A stretch of 12,554 bases of DNA from a bacterium (GCA_030629485.1 DAOVOW010000020.1:1-12554); one strand, 5' to 3'; positions 1 through 8,035 are shown, counted from the stretch's first letter. The notes: generated from the letters alone by a model not told the origin. Numbers and translations: made by a program.

Positions 1-50
1 AAGGCCGGGCAGTGCCCAAACCGCCTGCCAAGAGCGACAAAGCCGGATGA
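1..50 (+). CDS. rpsC: 30S ribosomal protein S3, C-terminal end only (partial)
   Basis: Only the last 15 codons are inside the window, in the frame beginning at base 3 and ending at TGA 48-50. They encode a basic, proline-containing tail (GRAVPKPPAKSDKAG). A flexible lysine/proline tail is common at the end of bacterial S3, but there is no conserved domain here to prove it. The identification rests mainly on position: S3 normally precedes L16 in the S10 operon, and the gap to the L16 start is 19 nt. The other two forward frames give less plausible tails. Confidence 0.6.
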   Translation, partial: GRAVPKPPAKSDKAG

Positions 51-69
51 GTAACGGAGACGACAGTCT

Positions 70-492
70 ATGTTGATGCCTAAGAAAACGAAATTTCGCA
101 AAATGCACCGCGGTCGCCGAACGGGAAAGGCAATCACCGGCAGTGCTGTTAATTTCGGTGAGTTTGCGCTCAAGTCGATTGAGGCCTGTTGGTTGACCAA
201 CCGCCAGATCGAAGCCGCCCGTATTGCCATGACGCGCTACATCAAACGCGGTGGGAAAATATGGATTCGTGTCTTTCCTGATAAGCCGGTTACCAAGAAA
301 CCAGCCGAGACGCGCATGGGGAAGGGTAAAGGCGCTCCTGACCACTGGGTGGCCGTGGTCAAACCGGGACGCATCCTTTTTGAGATCGAAGGTGTCAGCC
401 TGACGATGGCCCGTGAGGCGTTGAGGCTGGCCGGCGACAAGTTGCCGATGAAAACCAAATTCGTAACCCGGGCCGACACGCAAGGAGTATGA
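70..492 (+). CDS. rplP: 50S ribosomal protein L16
   Basis: L16 sits at the base of the central protuberance of the large subunit, next to the A-site tRNA and 5S rRNA contacts. The 140-residue product has the usual family length and starts with the classic [16 protein letters not shown] segment. Further landmarks are [12 protein letters not shown] (residues 45-56), [12 protein letters not shown] (62-73) and RMGKGKG (82-88). The ATG at 70 has a GGAGA Shine-Dalgarno at 56-60, about 9 nt upstream. The last codon overlaps the first of two possible ATGs for L29. No anomaly was seen. Confidence 0.98.
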   Translation: MLMPKKTKFRKMHRGRRTGKAITGSAVNFGEFALKSIEACWLTNRQIEAARIAMTRYIKRGGKIWIRVFPDKPVTKKPAETRMGKGKGAPDHWVAVVKPGRILFEIEGVSLTMAREALRLAGDKLPMKTKFVTRADTQGV

Positions 493-494
493 CC

Positions 495-767
495 ATGTTG
501 AAGGTTGCTGAATTGCGCGATTTGACGGCCGAGGAACTTAGGCAGAAAAAACGCGACCTCGAAGACGAGTCTTTTAATCTCAATATGAGAAAGTCGCTCA
601 AAGCCCTGGATAATCCGCTCCGCCTTCGGACGCTCCGTCGGGAGATGGCTCGCATCAACACCATTCTTCATGAAGATGAGGTGGGTATCCGGAAACTGGC
701 CGAGGCGTCAACATCGATTTTACCTCAGTCGAAAACGGCGAAGAAAGCAAAGGGTGAAGAGGAGTAA
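495..767 (+). CDS. rpmC: 50S ribosomal protein L29, with extended C-terminus
   Basis: L29 is a small helical protein near the polypeptide exit tunnel and forms part of the docking site for SRP and trigger factor. The core (residues 1-60: VAELRDLTAEEL, then LRTLRREMARINTIL) is typical. I chose ATG 495 because AAGGAG at 482-487 sits 7 nt before it. The in-frame ATG at 489, which overlaps the L16 stop, would leave only 1 nt of spacing. The family is usually 60-70 residues long. This one is 90, and the additional 28 or so residues end in a charged Lys/Glu tail. The gap to rpsQ is 3 nt. Confidence 0.95.
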   Translation: MLKVAELRDLTAEELRQKKRDLEDESFNLNMRKSLKALDNPLRLRTLRREMARINTILHEDEVGIRKLAEASTSILPQSKTAKKAKGEEE

Positions 768-770
768 TTG

Positions 771-1037
771 ATGGCTGAGCAGACGAGAAAAGAAACCCGA
801 AAGGTTCGTACCGGTACCGTGATCTCCGATAAGATGAACAAGAGTATTATCGTGCGCATCGATCGTACCTACCGACATCCACTCTATGAGAAGATCTTCC
901 GGAGTTTCTCCAAGCTTTATTCTCACGACGAGAAGAATGAAGCCAGGATAGGTGATACTGTTAAGGTTATGGAAACCAGACCGCTCTCCGCCAAGAAACG
1001 CTGGCGACTGGTCGAGATCGTGGAAAGGGCCAAGTAG
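771..1037 (+). CDS. rpsQ: 30S ribosomal protein S17
   Basis: S17 is a primary 16S rRNA-binding protein with an OB fold, needed early in small-subunit assembly. The 88 residues contain the family core: [40 protein letters not shown], then [23 protein letters not shown] 771 is preceded by GAGGAG (about 759-764) with 6 nt spacing. An in-frame TTG at 768 is too close to that site. In E. coli this is the last gene of the S10 operon; here the cluster continues into L14 after a 45-nt gap that holds a small hairpin. Confidence 0.97.
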   Translation: MAEQTRKETRKVRTGTVISDKMNKSIIVRIDRTYRHPLYEKIFRSFSKLYSHDEKNEARIGDTVKVMETRPLSAKKRWRLVEIVERAK

Positions 1038-1039
1038 CC

Positions 1040-1057
1040 CGGTGGCTATGGTCACCG
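1040..1057 (+). other. Intercistronic hairpin between rpsQ and rplN
   Basis: The arms CGGTGGC (1040-1046) and GTCACCG (1051-1057) pair in 7 base pairs, one of them G-U, around a TATG loop. There is no T-run after it, so it is not an intrinsic terminator. It lies in the longest gap of the ribosomal cluster, where the S10 and spc operons meet in E. coli. It might be an RNA processing or stability element, or it might be chance. Confidence 0.35.
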
Positions 1058-1082
1058 ACCGGCCGGTAAAGGTGGTTGAGAT

Positions 1083-1448
1083 ATGATTCAAGAGTACACA
1101 GTGCTGACGGTAGCCGATAACTCCGGCGCCAAACGGGCCATGTGCTTCCGGATTCTCGGAGGACGTAAGAGGTACGCCTCGATCGGCGATATCATCGTGG
1201 TCACCGTCAAGGAAGCGATTCCGGGTGGTACCGTTAAGAAGTCCGAGGTGTGCAAGGCGGTAGTTGTGCGAACCAAAGCGCCGGTGCATCGTAAAGATGG
1301 TTCGGTCATTCGTTTTTCGGACAATGCCGCCGTCATAATAAATGACCAGATGGAACCGCGCGGCACTCGCATATTCGGCCCGGTTGCCCGCGAGTTGCGC
1401 GAGAAGCAGTTTATGAAAATTATCTCCCTCGCTCCTGAGGTACTGTAA
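1083..1448 (+). CDS. rplN: 50S ribosomal protein L14
   Basis: L14 lies at the subunit interface, contacts helix 44 of 16S rRNA through bridge B8, and is the docking site of the silencing factor RsfS. The 121 residues match the family length closely and carry its landmarks: [11 protein letters not shown] near the start, [23 protein letters not shown], and [24 protein letters not shown] at the end (the final 24 residues, with FGPVARELR the key part). The ATG at 1083 follows an AAAGGTGG-type Shine-Dalgarno around 1068-1075. It is the first gene of the classical spc operon. Confidence 0.98.
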   Translation: MIQEYTVLTVADNSGAKRAMCFRILGGRKRYASIGDIIVVTVKEAIPGGTVKKSEVCKAVVVRTKAPVHRKDGSVIRFSDNAAVIINDQMEPRGTRIFGPVARELREKQFMKIISLAPEVL

Positions 1449-1461
1449 CGGGAAACGACCT

Positions 1462-1779
1462 ATGAAGATCAAGAAAGGTGACACCGTATACGTTTGCTGT
1501 GGCGCAGCCAGAGGCAAAACCGGTCGCGTGCTCAACGTTGATCGTAAGAAGGGCAGGATTCTGGTCGAAGGCGTCAACATGAGGAAAAGACACCAGCGCC
1601 CTACTCAGAAGAATCCCAAGGGTGGTATCATCACTATCGAAGCGCCGATCGATCTCAGCAACGTTGCGATCTATAGCTCGACCCTGGGTGGTCCCACGAA
1701 GACTATTACCAAGGTGATCGATGAAGGCGGCAAGAAGAAAAAAGTACGCGTCTGCCGTGAGACCGGAGAACAGATTTAA
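1462..1779 (+). CDS. rplX: 50S ribosomal protein L24
   Basis: L24 binds the 5' end of 23S rRNA, is one of the two assembly initiator proteins, and lies beside the exit tunnel. The 105-residue product opens with the KOW motif (KIKKGDTVYVCCGAARGKTG, residues 2-21) and then has the typical VEGVNMRKRHQRP (residues 36-48) and GGIITIEAPIDLSNV. The KOW loop is unusual: cysteines at 12 and 13 and an AA pair stand where many homologs have I-S-G-K-D-K. ATG 1462 has only a weak GGGAAA-type upstream site. The gap to L14 is 13 nt. Confidence 0.97.
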   Translation: MKIKKGDTVYVCCGAARGKTGRVLNVDRKKGRILVEGVNMRKRHQRPTQKNPKGGIITIEAPIDLSNVAIYSSTLGGPTKTITKVIDEGGKKKKVRVCRETGEQI

Positions 1780-1791
1780 GGACACGTTGTA

Positions 1792-2331
1792 ATGGCCAGG
1801 CTCAAGGATAAATATACTAGCGAAATCGTGCCCCGTTTGATGAAGCAGTTCAAATATAGCTCCATTATGGAGGTGCCCAGGATCACTAAGATCAGCGTCA
1901 ATATCGGTGTCGGAGAAGCGATCGAGAACGCCAAGACGCTGGAAGCCGCCGTTGGTGATCTTACCAAGATCACCGGGCGCAAACCGTACATCGCGCGGGC
2001 CAGAAAGAGCATATCGAACTTCAAGCTGAGGGAAGGCGCCGCTATCGGTTGCGCCGTGACACTTAGGCGCGAGGTGATGTACGAGTTCCTTGATCGACTG
2101 GTCAATGTCGCCATTCCGCGTATTCGCGACTTCCGCGGTATCAACCCGAAGTCATTCGACGGACGCGGCAACTTCAACTTCGGTGTGCGTGAACAGTTGA
2201 TTTTCCCCGAAATCGATTATGACAAAATTGACAAGATACGTGGAATGAATATCGCTATCACAACGACCGCCCGGACCGATGAAGAGGGCCGGCAGTTGCT
2301 CGCTGAGATGGGGATGCCGTTCCGTAAATAG
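1792..2331 (+). CDS. rplE: 50S ribosomal protein L5
   Basis: L5 binds 5S rRNA in the central protuberance and contacts P-site tRNA and S13 across the interface. The 179-residue length is standard. Landmarks in order: [92 protein letters not shown] and [25 protein letters not shown] at 1778-1782, overlapping the L24 stop, is 9 nt before ATG 1792. The S8 translational repressor site known in E. coli near this junction was not recognised here. Confidence 0.98.
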   Translation: MARLKDKYTSEIVPRLMKQFKYSSIMEVPRITKISVNIGVGEAIENAKTLEAAVGDLTKITGRKPYIARARKSISNFKLREGAAIGCAVTLRREVMYEFLDRLVNVAIPRIRDFRGINPKSFDGRGNFNFGVREQLIFPEIDYDKIDKIRGMNIAITTTARTDEEGRQLLAEMGMPFRK

Positions 2332-2338
2332 GAGTTCA

Positions 2339-2524
2339 ATGGCTAAGAAGTGTCTCACAGAGAAGCAGGCTCGTAAGCCGAAGTTCAAGGTGCGTGGTTA
2401 TAGTCGCTGCCGCCGTTGCGGTCGACCGCGGGCATACATGCGTCGGTTTGGTCTGTGTCGAATCTGTTTCAGACAAATGGCCCTGGCCGGTGACTTGCCG
2501 GGTGTTGTTAAGGCCAGTTGGTAG
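2339..2524 (+). CDS. rpsN: 30S ribosomal protein S14, type Z (zinc-binding)
   Basis: S14 is a small-subunit head protein. This is the short zinc form (61 residues), with C24-x2-C27 and C40-x2-C43 as ligands around the [11 protein letters not shown] core. The final KASW is also typical. The longer zinc-free form would be near 100 residues. The start is ATG 2339, with GGAG at 2331-2334 just after the L5 stop. An upstream in-frame ATG at 2279 lies inside the L5 gene and gives a non-conserved leader, so it was rejected. Confidence 0.97.
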   Translation: MAKKCLTEKQARKPKFKVRGYSRCRRCGRPRAYMRRFGLCRICFRQMALAGDLPGVVKASW

Positions 2525-2552
2525 ACCCAATGGTTGCTGGGAGTTTTGAACG

Positions 2553-2954
2553 ATGAGTATGACTGATCCCATAGCTGATCTTCTGACGAGAATCAGAAAC
2601 GCCTACAAAGCGCACAAGGTGGCGGTCGATGTGCCGGCCTCAGGTATCAAGCGGGAAATCGTCCGCATCCTGCAGGAGAAGAAGTTCGTCAAAGACATGA
2701 TAGAACTGCCGGATAACAAGCAGGGAAAGCTACGTGTCTATTTGCTCTATAGCGCCGGTGATGTACCGGTTCTCAAGGGCATTAAGCGCATTTCTCGCCC
2801 CGGCCTGCGCCGCTATTTCGACGCCGAACAAGTGCGGCAGTCGACCTTCAACCAGCGCGGTATGATGGTGGTGTCGACTTCAAGTGGTGTTATGACAAAC
2901 TTTGATGCTGCCTCCAAAGGGATAGGCGGCGAAGTACTGCTGCGGTGCTGGTAA
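2553..2954 (+). CDS. rpsH: 30S ribosomal protein S8
   Basis: S8 is a primary binder of the central domain of 16S rRNA and, in E. coli, the autoregulator of the spc operon. The 133 residues start [17 protein letters not shown], the family N-terminus. The conserved RNA-binding C-terminal half is present: ISRPGLRRY, then [20 protein letters not shown], ending EVLLRCW. Two in-frame ATGs exist (2553 and 2559). GGGAG at 2539-2543 is 9 nt from the first and 15 nt from the second, so 2553 is preferred. Confidence 0.98.
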   Translation: MSMTDPIADLLTRIRNAYKAHKVAVDVPASGIKREIVRILQEKKFVKDMIELPDNKQGKLRVYLLYSAGDVPVLKGIKRISRPGLRRYFDAEQVRQSTFNQRGMMVVSTSSGVMTNFDAASKGIGGEVLLRCW

Positions 2955-2969
2955 GGGAAGGATGCTGAG

Positions 2970-3515
2970 ATGTCACGTGTAGGAAAGAAACCGATCCCGA
3001 TACCGGACAAAACCAAGATCGATATCGATGGTCGGAATATCACTGTTACCGGACCAAAGGGCAGCCTCTCCCGGACCATACATTCGGACATGACGGTGGC
3101 TGTAGAGGATAACAACATCCTGGTTAGCAGGCCGTCGGATAGCAAGAAGCATCGGTCGCTGCATGGTCTTACCCGGGCCCTGATCAGCAACATGGTGGTT
3201 GGGACTGCCGAGGGCTTCAAAAAGGAACTACAGATTGTTGGTGTCGGCTACCGTTCCGAGAACAAGGGTCGGATGCTGATTCTTCATCTGGGCTTTTCAC
3301 ATCCGATTCTGGTCCTGCCGCCGGAAGGTGTTACCGCGACGGCGCTGCCGAAAGAGGGTAAGATTGTGGTCGCAGGTATCGACCGCGAACTGGTCGGTGA
3401 GACGGCAGCCAAAATAAGAGCTTTCCGCAAGCCGGAACCATACAAAGGCAAGGGCGTTCGCTACGTCGACGAGCAGGTGCGTAGGAAGGCCGGTAAGAGC
3501 GCCGCGAGTGCTTGA
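2970..3515 (+). CDS. rplF: 50S ribosomal protein L6
   Basis: L6 lies near the sarcin-ricin loop and the factor-binding site. The 181 residues are the usual length for two tandem repeats of the same fold. Landmarks: MSRVGKKPIPIP at the start, VTGPKGSLSR, HGLTRALISNMVVGTAEGFK, LQIVGVGYRSE, LGFSHPI, and the C-terminal RKPEPYKGKGVRY. ATG 2970 has AAGGA at 2958-2962 (7 nt spacing). The gap to S8 is 15 nt and the gap to L18 is 20 nt. Confidence 0.98.
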   Translation: MSRVGKKPIPIPDKTKIDIDGRNITVTGPKGSLSRTIHSDMTVAVEDNNILVSRPSDSKKHRSLHGLTRALISNMVVGTAEGFKKELQIVGVGYRSENKGRMLILHLGFSHPILVLPPEGVTATALPKEGKIVVAGIDRELVGETAAKIRAFRKPEPYKGKGVRYVDEQVRRKAGKSAASA

Positions 3516-3535
3516 TCGAATTGAGGTAACTATTC

Positions 3536-3910
3536 ATGGCTGATAAGAACATCGTCAAGAGCAAAAGAGCCGAACGCCGCCGCCGCCGAGTGCGTGGGAA
3601 AATTCACGGGACTGCTGAACGACCGCGTCTCGCCGTCAGTAAGTCGCTCAACCGGGTGTTTGCGCAGATCATCGACGACGAGAATGGTACTACTTTGGTC
3701 GGCATAGACTCTACATCGAAAGTGCTTGCATCGGAGCTTGGTGACAAGCAAACGAAGACCGATGTGGCTCGCAAGGTCGGTGAAGTTATTGCTCGTCTGG
3801 CCAAGGATAAAGGTATCGAGCGGGTTGTGTTCGATCGCACCGGCAGTCGGTTCCATGGTCGTATCAAGGCCTTGGGCGATGGTGCTCGTGCGGGTGGATT
3901 GAAGTTTTAG
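3536..3910 (+). CDS. rplR: 50S ribosomal protein L18
   Basis: L18 binds 5S rRNA together with L5 in the central protuberance. The 124-residue product has a very basic N-terminus (KSKRAERRRRRVRGKI), then the family core ERPRLAVSKSLNRVFAQIIDD, and the closing FDRTGSRFHGRIKALGDGAR and GGLKF. The start ATG 3536 follows a GAGGTAA site. The length is slightly above the usual 116-120 because of the N-terminal residues. Confidence 0.97.
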   Translation: MADKNIVKSKRAERRRRRVRGKIHGTAERPRLAVSKSLNRVFAQIIDDENGTTLVGIDSTSKVLASELGDKQTKTDVARKVGEVIARLAKDKGIERVVFDRTGSRFHGRIKALGDGARAGGLKF

Positions 3911-3944
3911 AAGATAGTGTCGTTTTACTATAGCGAGGTGTAGA

Positions 3945-4451
3945 TTGCCGAAGTTTCAAATGGATGCCCTCGAATTCCAGGAAAAAGTAATTGATGTCAA
4001 CCGTGTTGCCAAAGTGGTCAAGGGTGGACGACGATTCAGTTTCACCGCCCTGGTAACAGTGGGTGACAAGAACGGCAAGGTAGGTGTCGGCTACGGCAAA
4101 GCACCGGAGGTTTCCGAGGCGATCCGCAAAGCGACCGAGGCGGCGAGAAAAGCCATGAACGTGATCAACATCACGGGTGGTACGTTACCGCACCGAGTCG
4201 ACGGCCGGTTCGGCGCCACCACCGTCATGATGCGACCGGCCTCACCGGGTACCGGTGTAATTGCCGGTGGCGCCGTCCGAGCCATTCTGGAGTCCTTGGG
4301 CGTTCAGGATGTCCTCACCAAGGTGTTGGGTAGCCGCAACCCCAACAACGTGGTTAAAGCCACTGTAAACGGCTTGATAAGCCTGCGAACCAGAGAGCAG
4401 GAAGAGAGCTTCCGCGAAGAAGCCTTACCTGTCGCCGATAAGGCAGGATGA
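3945..4451 (+). CDS. rpsE: 30S ribosomal protein S5 (TTG start)
   Basis: S5 is at the mRNA entry and decoding region and influences fidelity. The 168 residues contain both halves: the RNA-binding N-domain ([20 protein letters not shown], then [20 protein letters not shown]) and the C-domain ([36 protein letters not shown]). The chosen start is TTG 3945, with GCGAGGTG at 3933-3940 directly upstream. The next in-frame ATG (3960) has no ribosome site and would remove five residues. The preceding 34-nt gap has only a weak A/T-rich inverted repeat. Confidence 0.97.
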   Translation: MPKFQMDALEFQEKVIDVNRVAKVVKGGRRFSFTALVTVGDKNGKVGVGYGKAPEVSEAIRKATEAARKAMNVINITGGTLPHRVDGRFGATTVMMRPASPGTGVIAGGAVRAILESLGVQDVLTKVLGSRNPNNVVKATVNGLISLRTREQEESFREEALPVADKAG

Positions 4452-4456
4452 AAACG

Positions 4457-4639
4457 ATGGCCAGACTGAAAATAACACAAGTAAGAAGTACCATTGATCG
4501 TAAAGAGCCGCAAAAGAGAACGATAAAGGCTCTTGGTTTGGGAAGAATAAACCGTACCGTCGTCCACAACGACTCCCCGCAGATCAGGGGCATGGTGCGC
4601 GCCGTAGCGCACTTGGTGACGGTCGAAGAGATAGATTAG
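4457..4639 (+). CDS. rpmD: 50S ribosomal protein L30
   Basis: L30 is a small, non-essential protein of the large subunit. The 60 residues MARLKITQVRSTIDRKEPQK and onward match bacterial L30, including TIKALGLGRINRTVVHND and a final VTVEEID. I chose ATG 4457 because the family normally begins M-A-x-L-K-I-T. An in-frame ATG at 4448 overlaps the S5 stop (ATGA) and would add three residues (MKT). The AGGCAGG at 4441-4447 touches that first ATG but is about 9 nt before the second. Both remain possible. Confidence 0.95.
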   Translation: MARLKITQVRSTIDRKEPQKRTIKALGLGRINRTVVHNDSPQIRGMVRAVAHLVTVEEID

Positions 4640-4655
4640 TCGAGGTAGAACAGCA

Positions 4656-5099
4656 ATGGAACTCCATACACTAAAACCGCCGGCCGGCTCCACCAGGAAA
4701 CGCAAACGCGTCGGGCGGGGACCTGGCAGCGGTACCGGCAAGACTTCCGGCCGCGGCCACAAGGGCGCCGGGTCGCGCAGCGGATTCCGTCGCAATCCGG
4801 CTCGTGAGGGCGGACAGATGCCGCTTCACCGTCGCCTGCCGAAATTCGGGTTCACCAATATCTTCAAGAAACAGGTTCAGATTATCAATGTCTCCGACCT
4901 GTCGCGTCTCGAACCAGGTGAAGTTTCTTCCGAAACACTCCGGGCCGCCGGTATGATCAAGAAAATGGACGTGCCGGTAAAGGTCTTGGGTAACGGCAAC
5001 ATTGAGAAAGCCTACATGGTCAAGGCCGCCGCCTTTTCCAGGACGGCTGTCACTAAGATCGAAGCGGCCGGGGGCAAGGCCGAGGTGGTGAAGTGCTAG
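4656..5099 (+). CDS. rplO: 50S ribosomal protein L15
   Basis: L15 is a late-assembly protein with a long, basic, extended N-terminus that threads into 23S rRNA. The 147-residue product begins MELHTLKPPAGSTRKRKRVG, followed by the glycine/arginine segment GRGPGSGTGKTSGRGHKGAG and FRRNPAREGGQMPLHRRLPK. The globular C-domain ends in AAGGKAEVVKC. ATG 4656 has GAGG at about 4641-4644. The 3' end overlaps the GTG start of secY by 7 nt, which suggests translational coupling. Confidence 0.97.
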   Translation: MELHTLKPPAGSTRKRKRVGRGPGSGTGKTSGRGHKGAGSRSGFRRNPAREGGQMPLHRRLPKFGFTNIFKKQVQIINVSDLSRLEPGEVSSETLRAAGMIKKMDVPVKVLGNGNIEKAYMVKAAAFSRTAVTKIEAAGGKAEVVKC

Positions 5100-6400
5100 A
5101 GACCTTCCAATCAATCTTCAAGGTAGAAGAACTCCGCAAAAGGATCTTGTTCACACTGGGTATCCTAATAGTCTATCGTATCGGCGGCCACATTCCGACC
5201 CCCGGTATCGATGGCACCCTCCTCGCCCAGGCGCTTTCAGCCAATTCGATTTTCGGCCTGTTGGACATGTTTGCCGGAGGCGCCTTTGCCAAGGCGGCTA
5301 TTTTCGCCTTGGGTATCATGCCCTACATCTCCGCCTCCATTATGCTGCAGTTGCTTGGCGCGGTGGTCCCGTTCCTGCAGCGCCTGCAGCGCGAGGGAGA
5401 AGAAGGCCGGCGCAAGATTACCCAGTACACGCGTTACCTGACGGTAATGATCGCCAGTTTGCAGGCGTGGGGCACGGCCGGCTTCCTGACCACGATCAAT
5501 CTCAATGGCGTCTCTGCTGTGCATATGGATACGATGTGGTTTATTCCTCTGACGATTATCACCTTTACCAGCGGTACTATCTTCATAATGTGGCTGGGTG
5601 AGCAGATTACTGAGCGCGGTATCGGCAACGGTATCTCGCTGATAATCTTCATCGGGATCATTGCCCGCTTCCCTGAGGCTGTAGTCGAAGAGGTCCAGAT
5701 GGTCTGGTACGGCAGCCGATCTTTCCTTTTGGAAGTCGGCATCGTGGCTATGATGATCGCGGTGATCGCGGCTGTAATTCTCATAACGCGAGCTCAGCGC
5801 AGGATTCCAGTGCAGTATCCTCGCAAGGTTGTCGGGCGGAAAGTGTTCGGCGGCGCCTCCACACACCTGCCGTTGTCGGTAAACTCGGCCGGTGTAATTC
5901 CGATTATTTTCGCCCAGTCCATCATGTTTCTGCCATCGACGGTGGCCCAGCTCTTCCCAACGACCGAGTGGATACAAAACCTGGTGGCAGTCGGGCTGGC
6001 TCCCGGCGGCTTATGGTATTCGATAATCTATGGTTCGATAATCGTGTTCTTCGGATATTTTTACACGGCGATTGTCTTCAACCCGATGGAGATCGCCAAT
6101 AACATGCGCAAGAACGGTGGGTACATTCCCGGCATCAGACCCGGTAGGAACACCTCGCAGTATATCGAGAAGATTCTTACTCGCATCACCTTGCCGGGCG
6201 CCTTGTTCTTCGCGTCTATTGCGGTTTTGCCCTGGGTTCTAATCGCCAGAGCCAACGTCAACTTTTTCTTCGGCGGCACCGGATTGCTGATTGTAGTCGG
6301 TGTGGCCCTGGATACATTGCAGCAGATCGAATCTCACCTGCTCATGCGTCATTACGACGGCTTCATGAAGAAGGGTAAGATTCGCGGGAGATCGATGTAA
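5093..6400 (+). CDS. secY: Protein translocase subunit SecY (GTG start)
   Basis: SecY is the channel of the general secretion translocon in the cytoplasmic membrane and works with SecE, SecG and SecA. The 435-residue length is standard and the hydrophobic pattern fits ten membrane helices. Visible signatures: YRIGGHIPTPGID (28-40, helix 1 and following), the FGLLDMFAGGAF plug region (54-65), LGIMPYISASIMLQLL (73-88), QITERGIGNGISLIIF (171-186), the cytoplasmic loop RRIPVQYPRKVVGRKVFGG (236-254) and NSAGVIPIIFAQS (264-276). GTG 5093 overlaps rplO by 7 nt and follows GAGGTGG (5082-5088). Confidence 0.98.
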   Translation: MLETFQSIFKVEELRKRILFTLGILIVYRIGGHIPTPGIDGTLLAQALSANSIFGLLDMFAGGAFAKAAIFALGIMPYISASIMLQLLGAVVPFLQRLQREGEEGRRKITQYTRYLTVMIASLQAWGTAGFLTTINLNGVSAVHMDTMWFIPLTIITFTSGTIFIMWLGEQITERGIGNGISLIIFIGIIARFPEAVVEEVQMVWYGSRSFLLEVGIVAMMIAVIAAVILITRAQRRIPVQYPRKVVGRKVFGGASTHLPLSVNSAGVIPIIFAQSIMFLPSTVAQLFPTTEWIQNLVAVGLAPGGLWYSIIYGSIIVFFGYFYTAIVFNPMEIANNMRKNGGYIPGIRPGRNTSQYIEKILTRITLPGALFFASIAVLPWVLIARANVNFFFGGTGLLIVVGVALDTLQQIESHLLMRHYDGFMKKGKIRGRSM

Positions 6401-6401
6401 G

Positions 6402-7043
6402 ATGAATCTGGTTTTTTTGGGACCTCCGGGATCGGGCAAAGGGACGCAGGCCGTGCGTCTGGCCAGGAATAAAGGGATCGTTCATCTTTCCACTGGTGAC
6501 TTGCTTCGAGAAGCAGTCAAGAACGGCACCGAACTCGGCAAGAAGGCTGAGGGATACATGAAGGCGGGGGATCTCGTGCCCGACAGCCTGATTGTCGGCT
6601 TGATTGAAGATAAGATCGCCGCCGGTGATCTCAAGAGCGGGTTCATCCTTGATGGCTTCCCGCGTACCGTGCCGCAGGCGGAAAGCCTTAGAGAGATGCT
6701 TCAAAAAAATGAAATCACCCTTGAGAAGGCTGTTTTGATCGCTGTGGGTGACAATGAAATCGTGCAGCGGCTCTCCGGCCGCTGGTTCTGTCCGACCTGT
6801 CAGGCTACCTACAACTACCCGGCCAAGGTGCCGAAGAAGGAGGGCGTCTGCGACCATGACGGCGCCAAGCTGGAGAGGCGACCGGATGACGAGGAAGAGG
6901 TCGTGCGCAACCGACTTGAGGTATACAAGAAGCAGACCCAGCCGATCGTGGATTTCTATCGCAACGAATCGATCCTGACTGAGGTCAAGGGCGAACAGAC
7001 ACCAGATGACGTCTTCAAGGCAATTCTTGAGGTGGTAGGCTGA
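6402..7043 (+). CDS. adk: Adenylate kinase, zinc-lid type
   Basis: This enzyme interconverts ATP + AMP and 2 ADP in the cytosol. The 213 residues show the P-loop GPPGSGKGT (7-15), the AMP-site STGDLLR (30-36) and DGFPRT (84-89), and a long lid. Lid residues C130, C133, C150 and D153 (CPTC ... CDHD) form the structural zinc site described for Bacillus-type long adenylate kinases. ERRPDD (158-163) also fits. ATG 6402 lies 1 nt after the secY stop. GGAG at 6387-6390 is 11 nt away, so coupling to secY translation is likely. Confidence 0.98.
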   Translation: MNLVFLGPPGSGKGTQAVRLARNKGIVHLSTGDLLREAVKNGTELGKKAEGYMKAGDLVPDSLIVGLIEDKIAAGDLKSGFILDGFPRTVPQAESLREMLQKNEITLEKAVLIAVGDNEIVQRLSGRWFCPTCQATYNYPAKVPKKEGVCDHDGAKLERRPDDEEEVVRNRLEVYKKQTQPIVDFYRNESILTEVKGEQTPDDVFKAILEVVG

Positions 7044-7061
7044 AAGCAGCCCTGAGGTATT

Positions 7062-7808
7062 GTGATCGTGCTCAAGACGAAAGAGGAAATCGAGATCATG
7101 CGTCGCGCCGGTAGAGTCGTATCACAGACTCTGGACATGGTGGGCGAACGCATCAAGGCCGGTATGACCACCGGTGAACTTGATGGTATCATCGAGACCT
7201 TCATACGCGATCATGATGCTGTTCCGGGCTTCAAGAACTACCGTGGTTATCCCGCCTCCGCTTGTATTTCTATTGATGACGAGGTGGTTCACGGCATTCC
7301 CGGCAAGCGGGTTATTCGCGAGGGCGAGATTGTTTCAGTCGACGTCGGATCGATTGTCGACGGTTTCTACGGAGATTCGGCGCGTACCTATGCAGTCGGT
7401 GAAATATCGTCGGGAAAAGCGGATCTAATGGATAACACGCGCAAATGTCTTCAAGTGGCTATTGACAAGGCGCAAAAAGGGAATAGATTGGGACAGATTT
7501 CCGCCGCCATACAGCGGACCGCTGAATCGAAAGGGTATGGTGTGGTACGGGCGTTGGTGGGTCATGGCGTCGGACGGAACCTGCATGAGGATCCGCAGAT
7601 ACCCAACTTCGGTGTACCTAACTCCGGGCCGACCCTCAAGACCGGCATGGTGCTGGCCATCGAGCCGATGATCAACCTTGGCACGTACAAGGTCTACACC
7701 AAACCGGATGGATGGACCTTTGTTACCGCCGACGGAGCGCCGTCGGCCCATTTCGAGCATACCGTGGCTATAACGGATGATGGCCCGGACATTTTGAGTT
7801 TGTCGTAA
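7062..7808 (+). CDS. map: Methionine aminopeptidase type I (GTG start)
   Basis: The enzyme removes the initiator methionine from nascent proteins with small second residues. The 248 residues have the pita-bread metallopeptidase ligands, by family numbering: D94 (DVG), D105 (GDSA), H168 (GHGVG), E201 (IEPM) and E232 (EHT). H77 (HGIPG) and H175 complete the active site. All are offset by three from the E. coli enzyme. GTG 7062 follows GAGG at 7053-7056 (5 nt spacing); a second GTG at 7068 is less well placed. No N-terminal SH3-binding or zinc extension is present, so this is the short bacterial form. Confidence 0.98.
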   Translation: MIVLKTKEEIEIMRRAGRVVSQTLDMVGERIKAGMTTGELDGIIETFIRDHDAVPGFKNYRGYPASACISIDDEVVHGIPGKRVIREGEIVSVDVGSIVDGFYGDSARTYAVGEISSGKADLMDNTRKCLQVAIDKAQKGNRLGQISAAIQRTAESKGYGVVRALVGHGVGRNLHEDPQIPNFGVPNSGPTLKTGMVLAIEPMINLGTYKVYTKPDGWTFVTADGAPSAHFEHTVAITDDGPDILSLS

Positions 7809-7816
7809 AGGAGATT

Positions 7817-8035
7817 ATGGCCAAAGAGCAAACTATTCAGGTCGAAGGCAAGGTGATCGAACCATTGCCCAACGCCATGTTCAAAGTAGAACTGGATAAC
7901 GGCCACGTAGTATTGGCTCATATCTCCGGTAAGATGAGGATGCATTTTATAAAGATACTCCCGGGTGACAAGGTCACTCTGGAGTTGTCACCTTACGATC
8001 TTTCACGCGGACGAATTACGTACCGCTATAAGTAG
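7817..8035 (+). CDS. infA: Translation initiation factor IF-1
   Basis: IF-1 occupies the A site of the 30S subunit during initiation. The 72-residue protein is a single OB (S1-like) domain: [65 protein letters not shown]. Length and sequence are canonical. AAGGAG at 7808-7813, overlapping the map stop region, is 3 nt before ATG 7817, close but strong. The gene is followed after 31 nt by rpmJ, the usual pairing. Confidence 0.98.
   Translation: MAKEQTIQVEGKVIEPLPNAMFKVELDNGHVVLAHISGKMRMHFIKILPGDKVTLELSPYDLSRGRITYRYK

Noticed and set aside
720..1580. A 286-codon minus-strand reading frame
   Set aside because: It lies opposite rpmC, rpsQ, rplN and rplX, all of which are certain. It is a by-product of their codon usage.
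1745..1800. Possible S8 autoregulatory site at the rplX-rplE junction
   Set aside because: The position matches E. coli, but I could not find the S8-binding helix and its conserved internal loop.
3914..3931. ATAGT/ACTAT inverted repeat between rplR and rpsE
   Set aside because: Only 5 A/T-rich base pairs with an 8-nt loop and no T-run; likely chance.
5237..5977. A 246-codon minus-strand reading frame
   Set aside because: It is antisense to secY and has a low-complexity, highly charged translation with no family signature.
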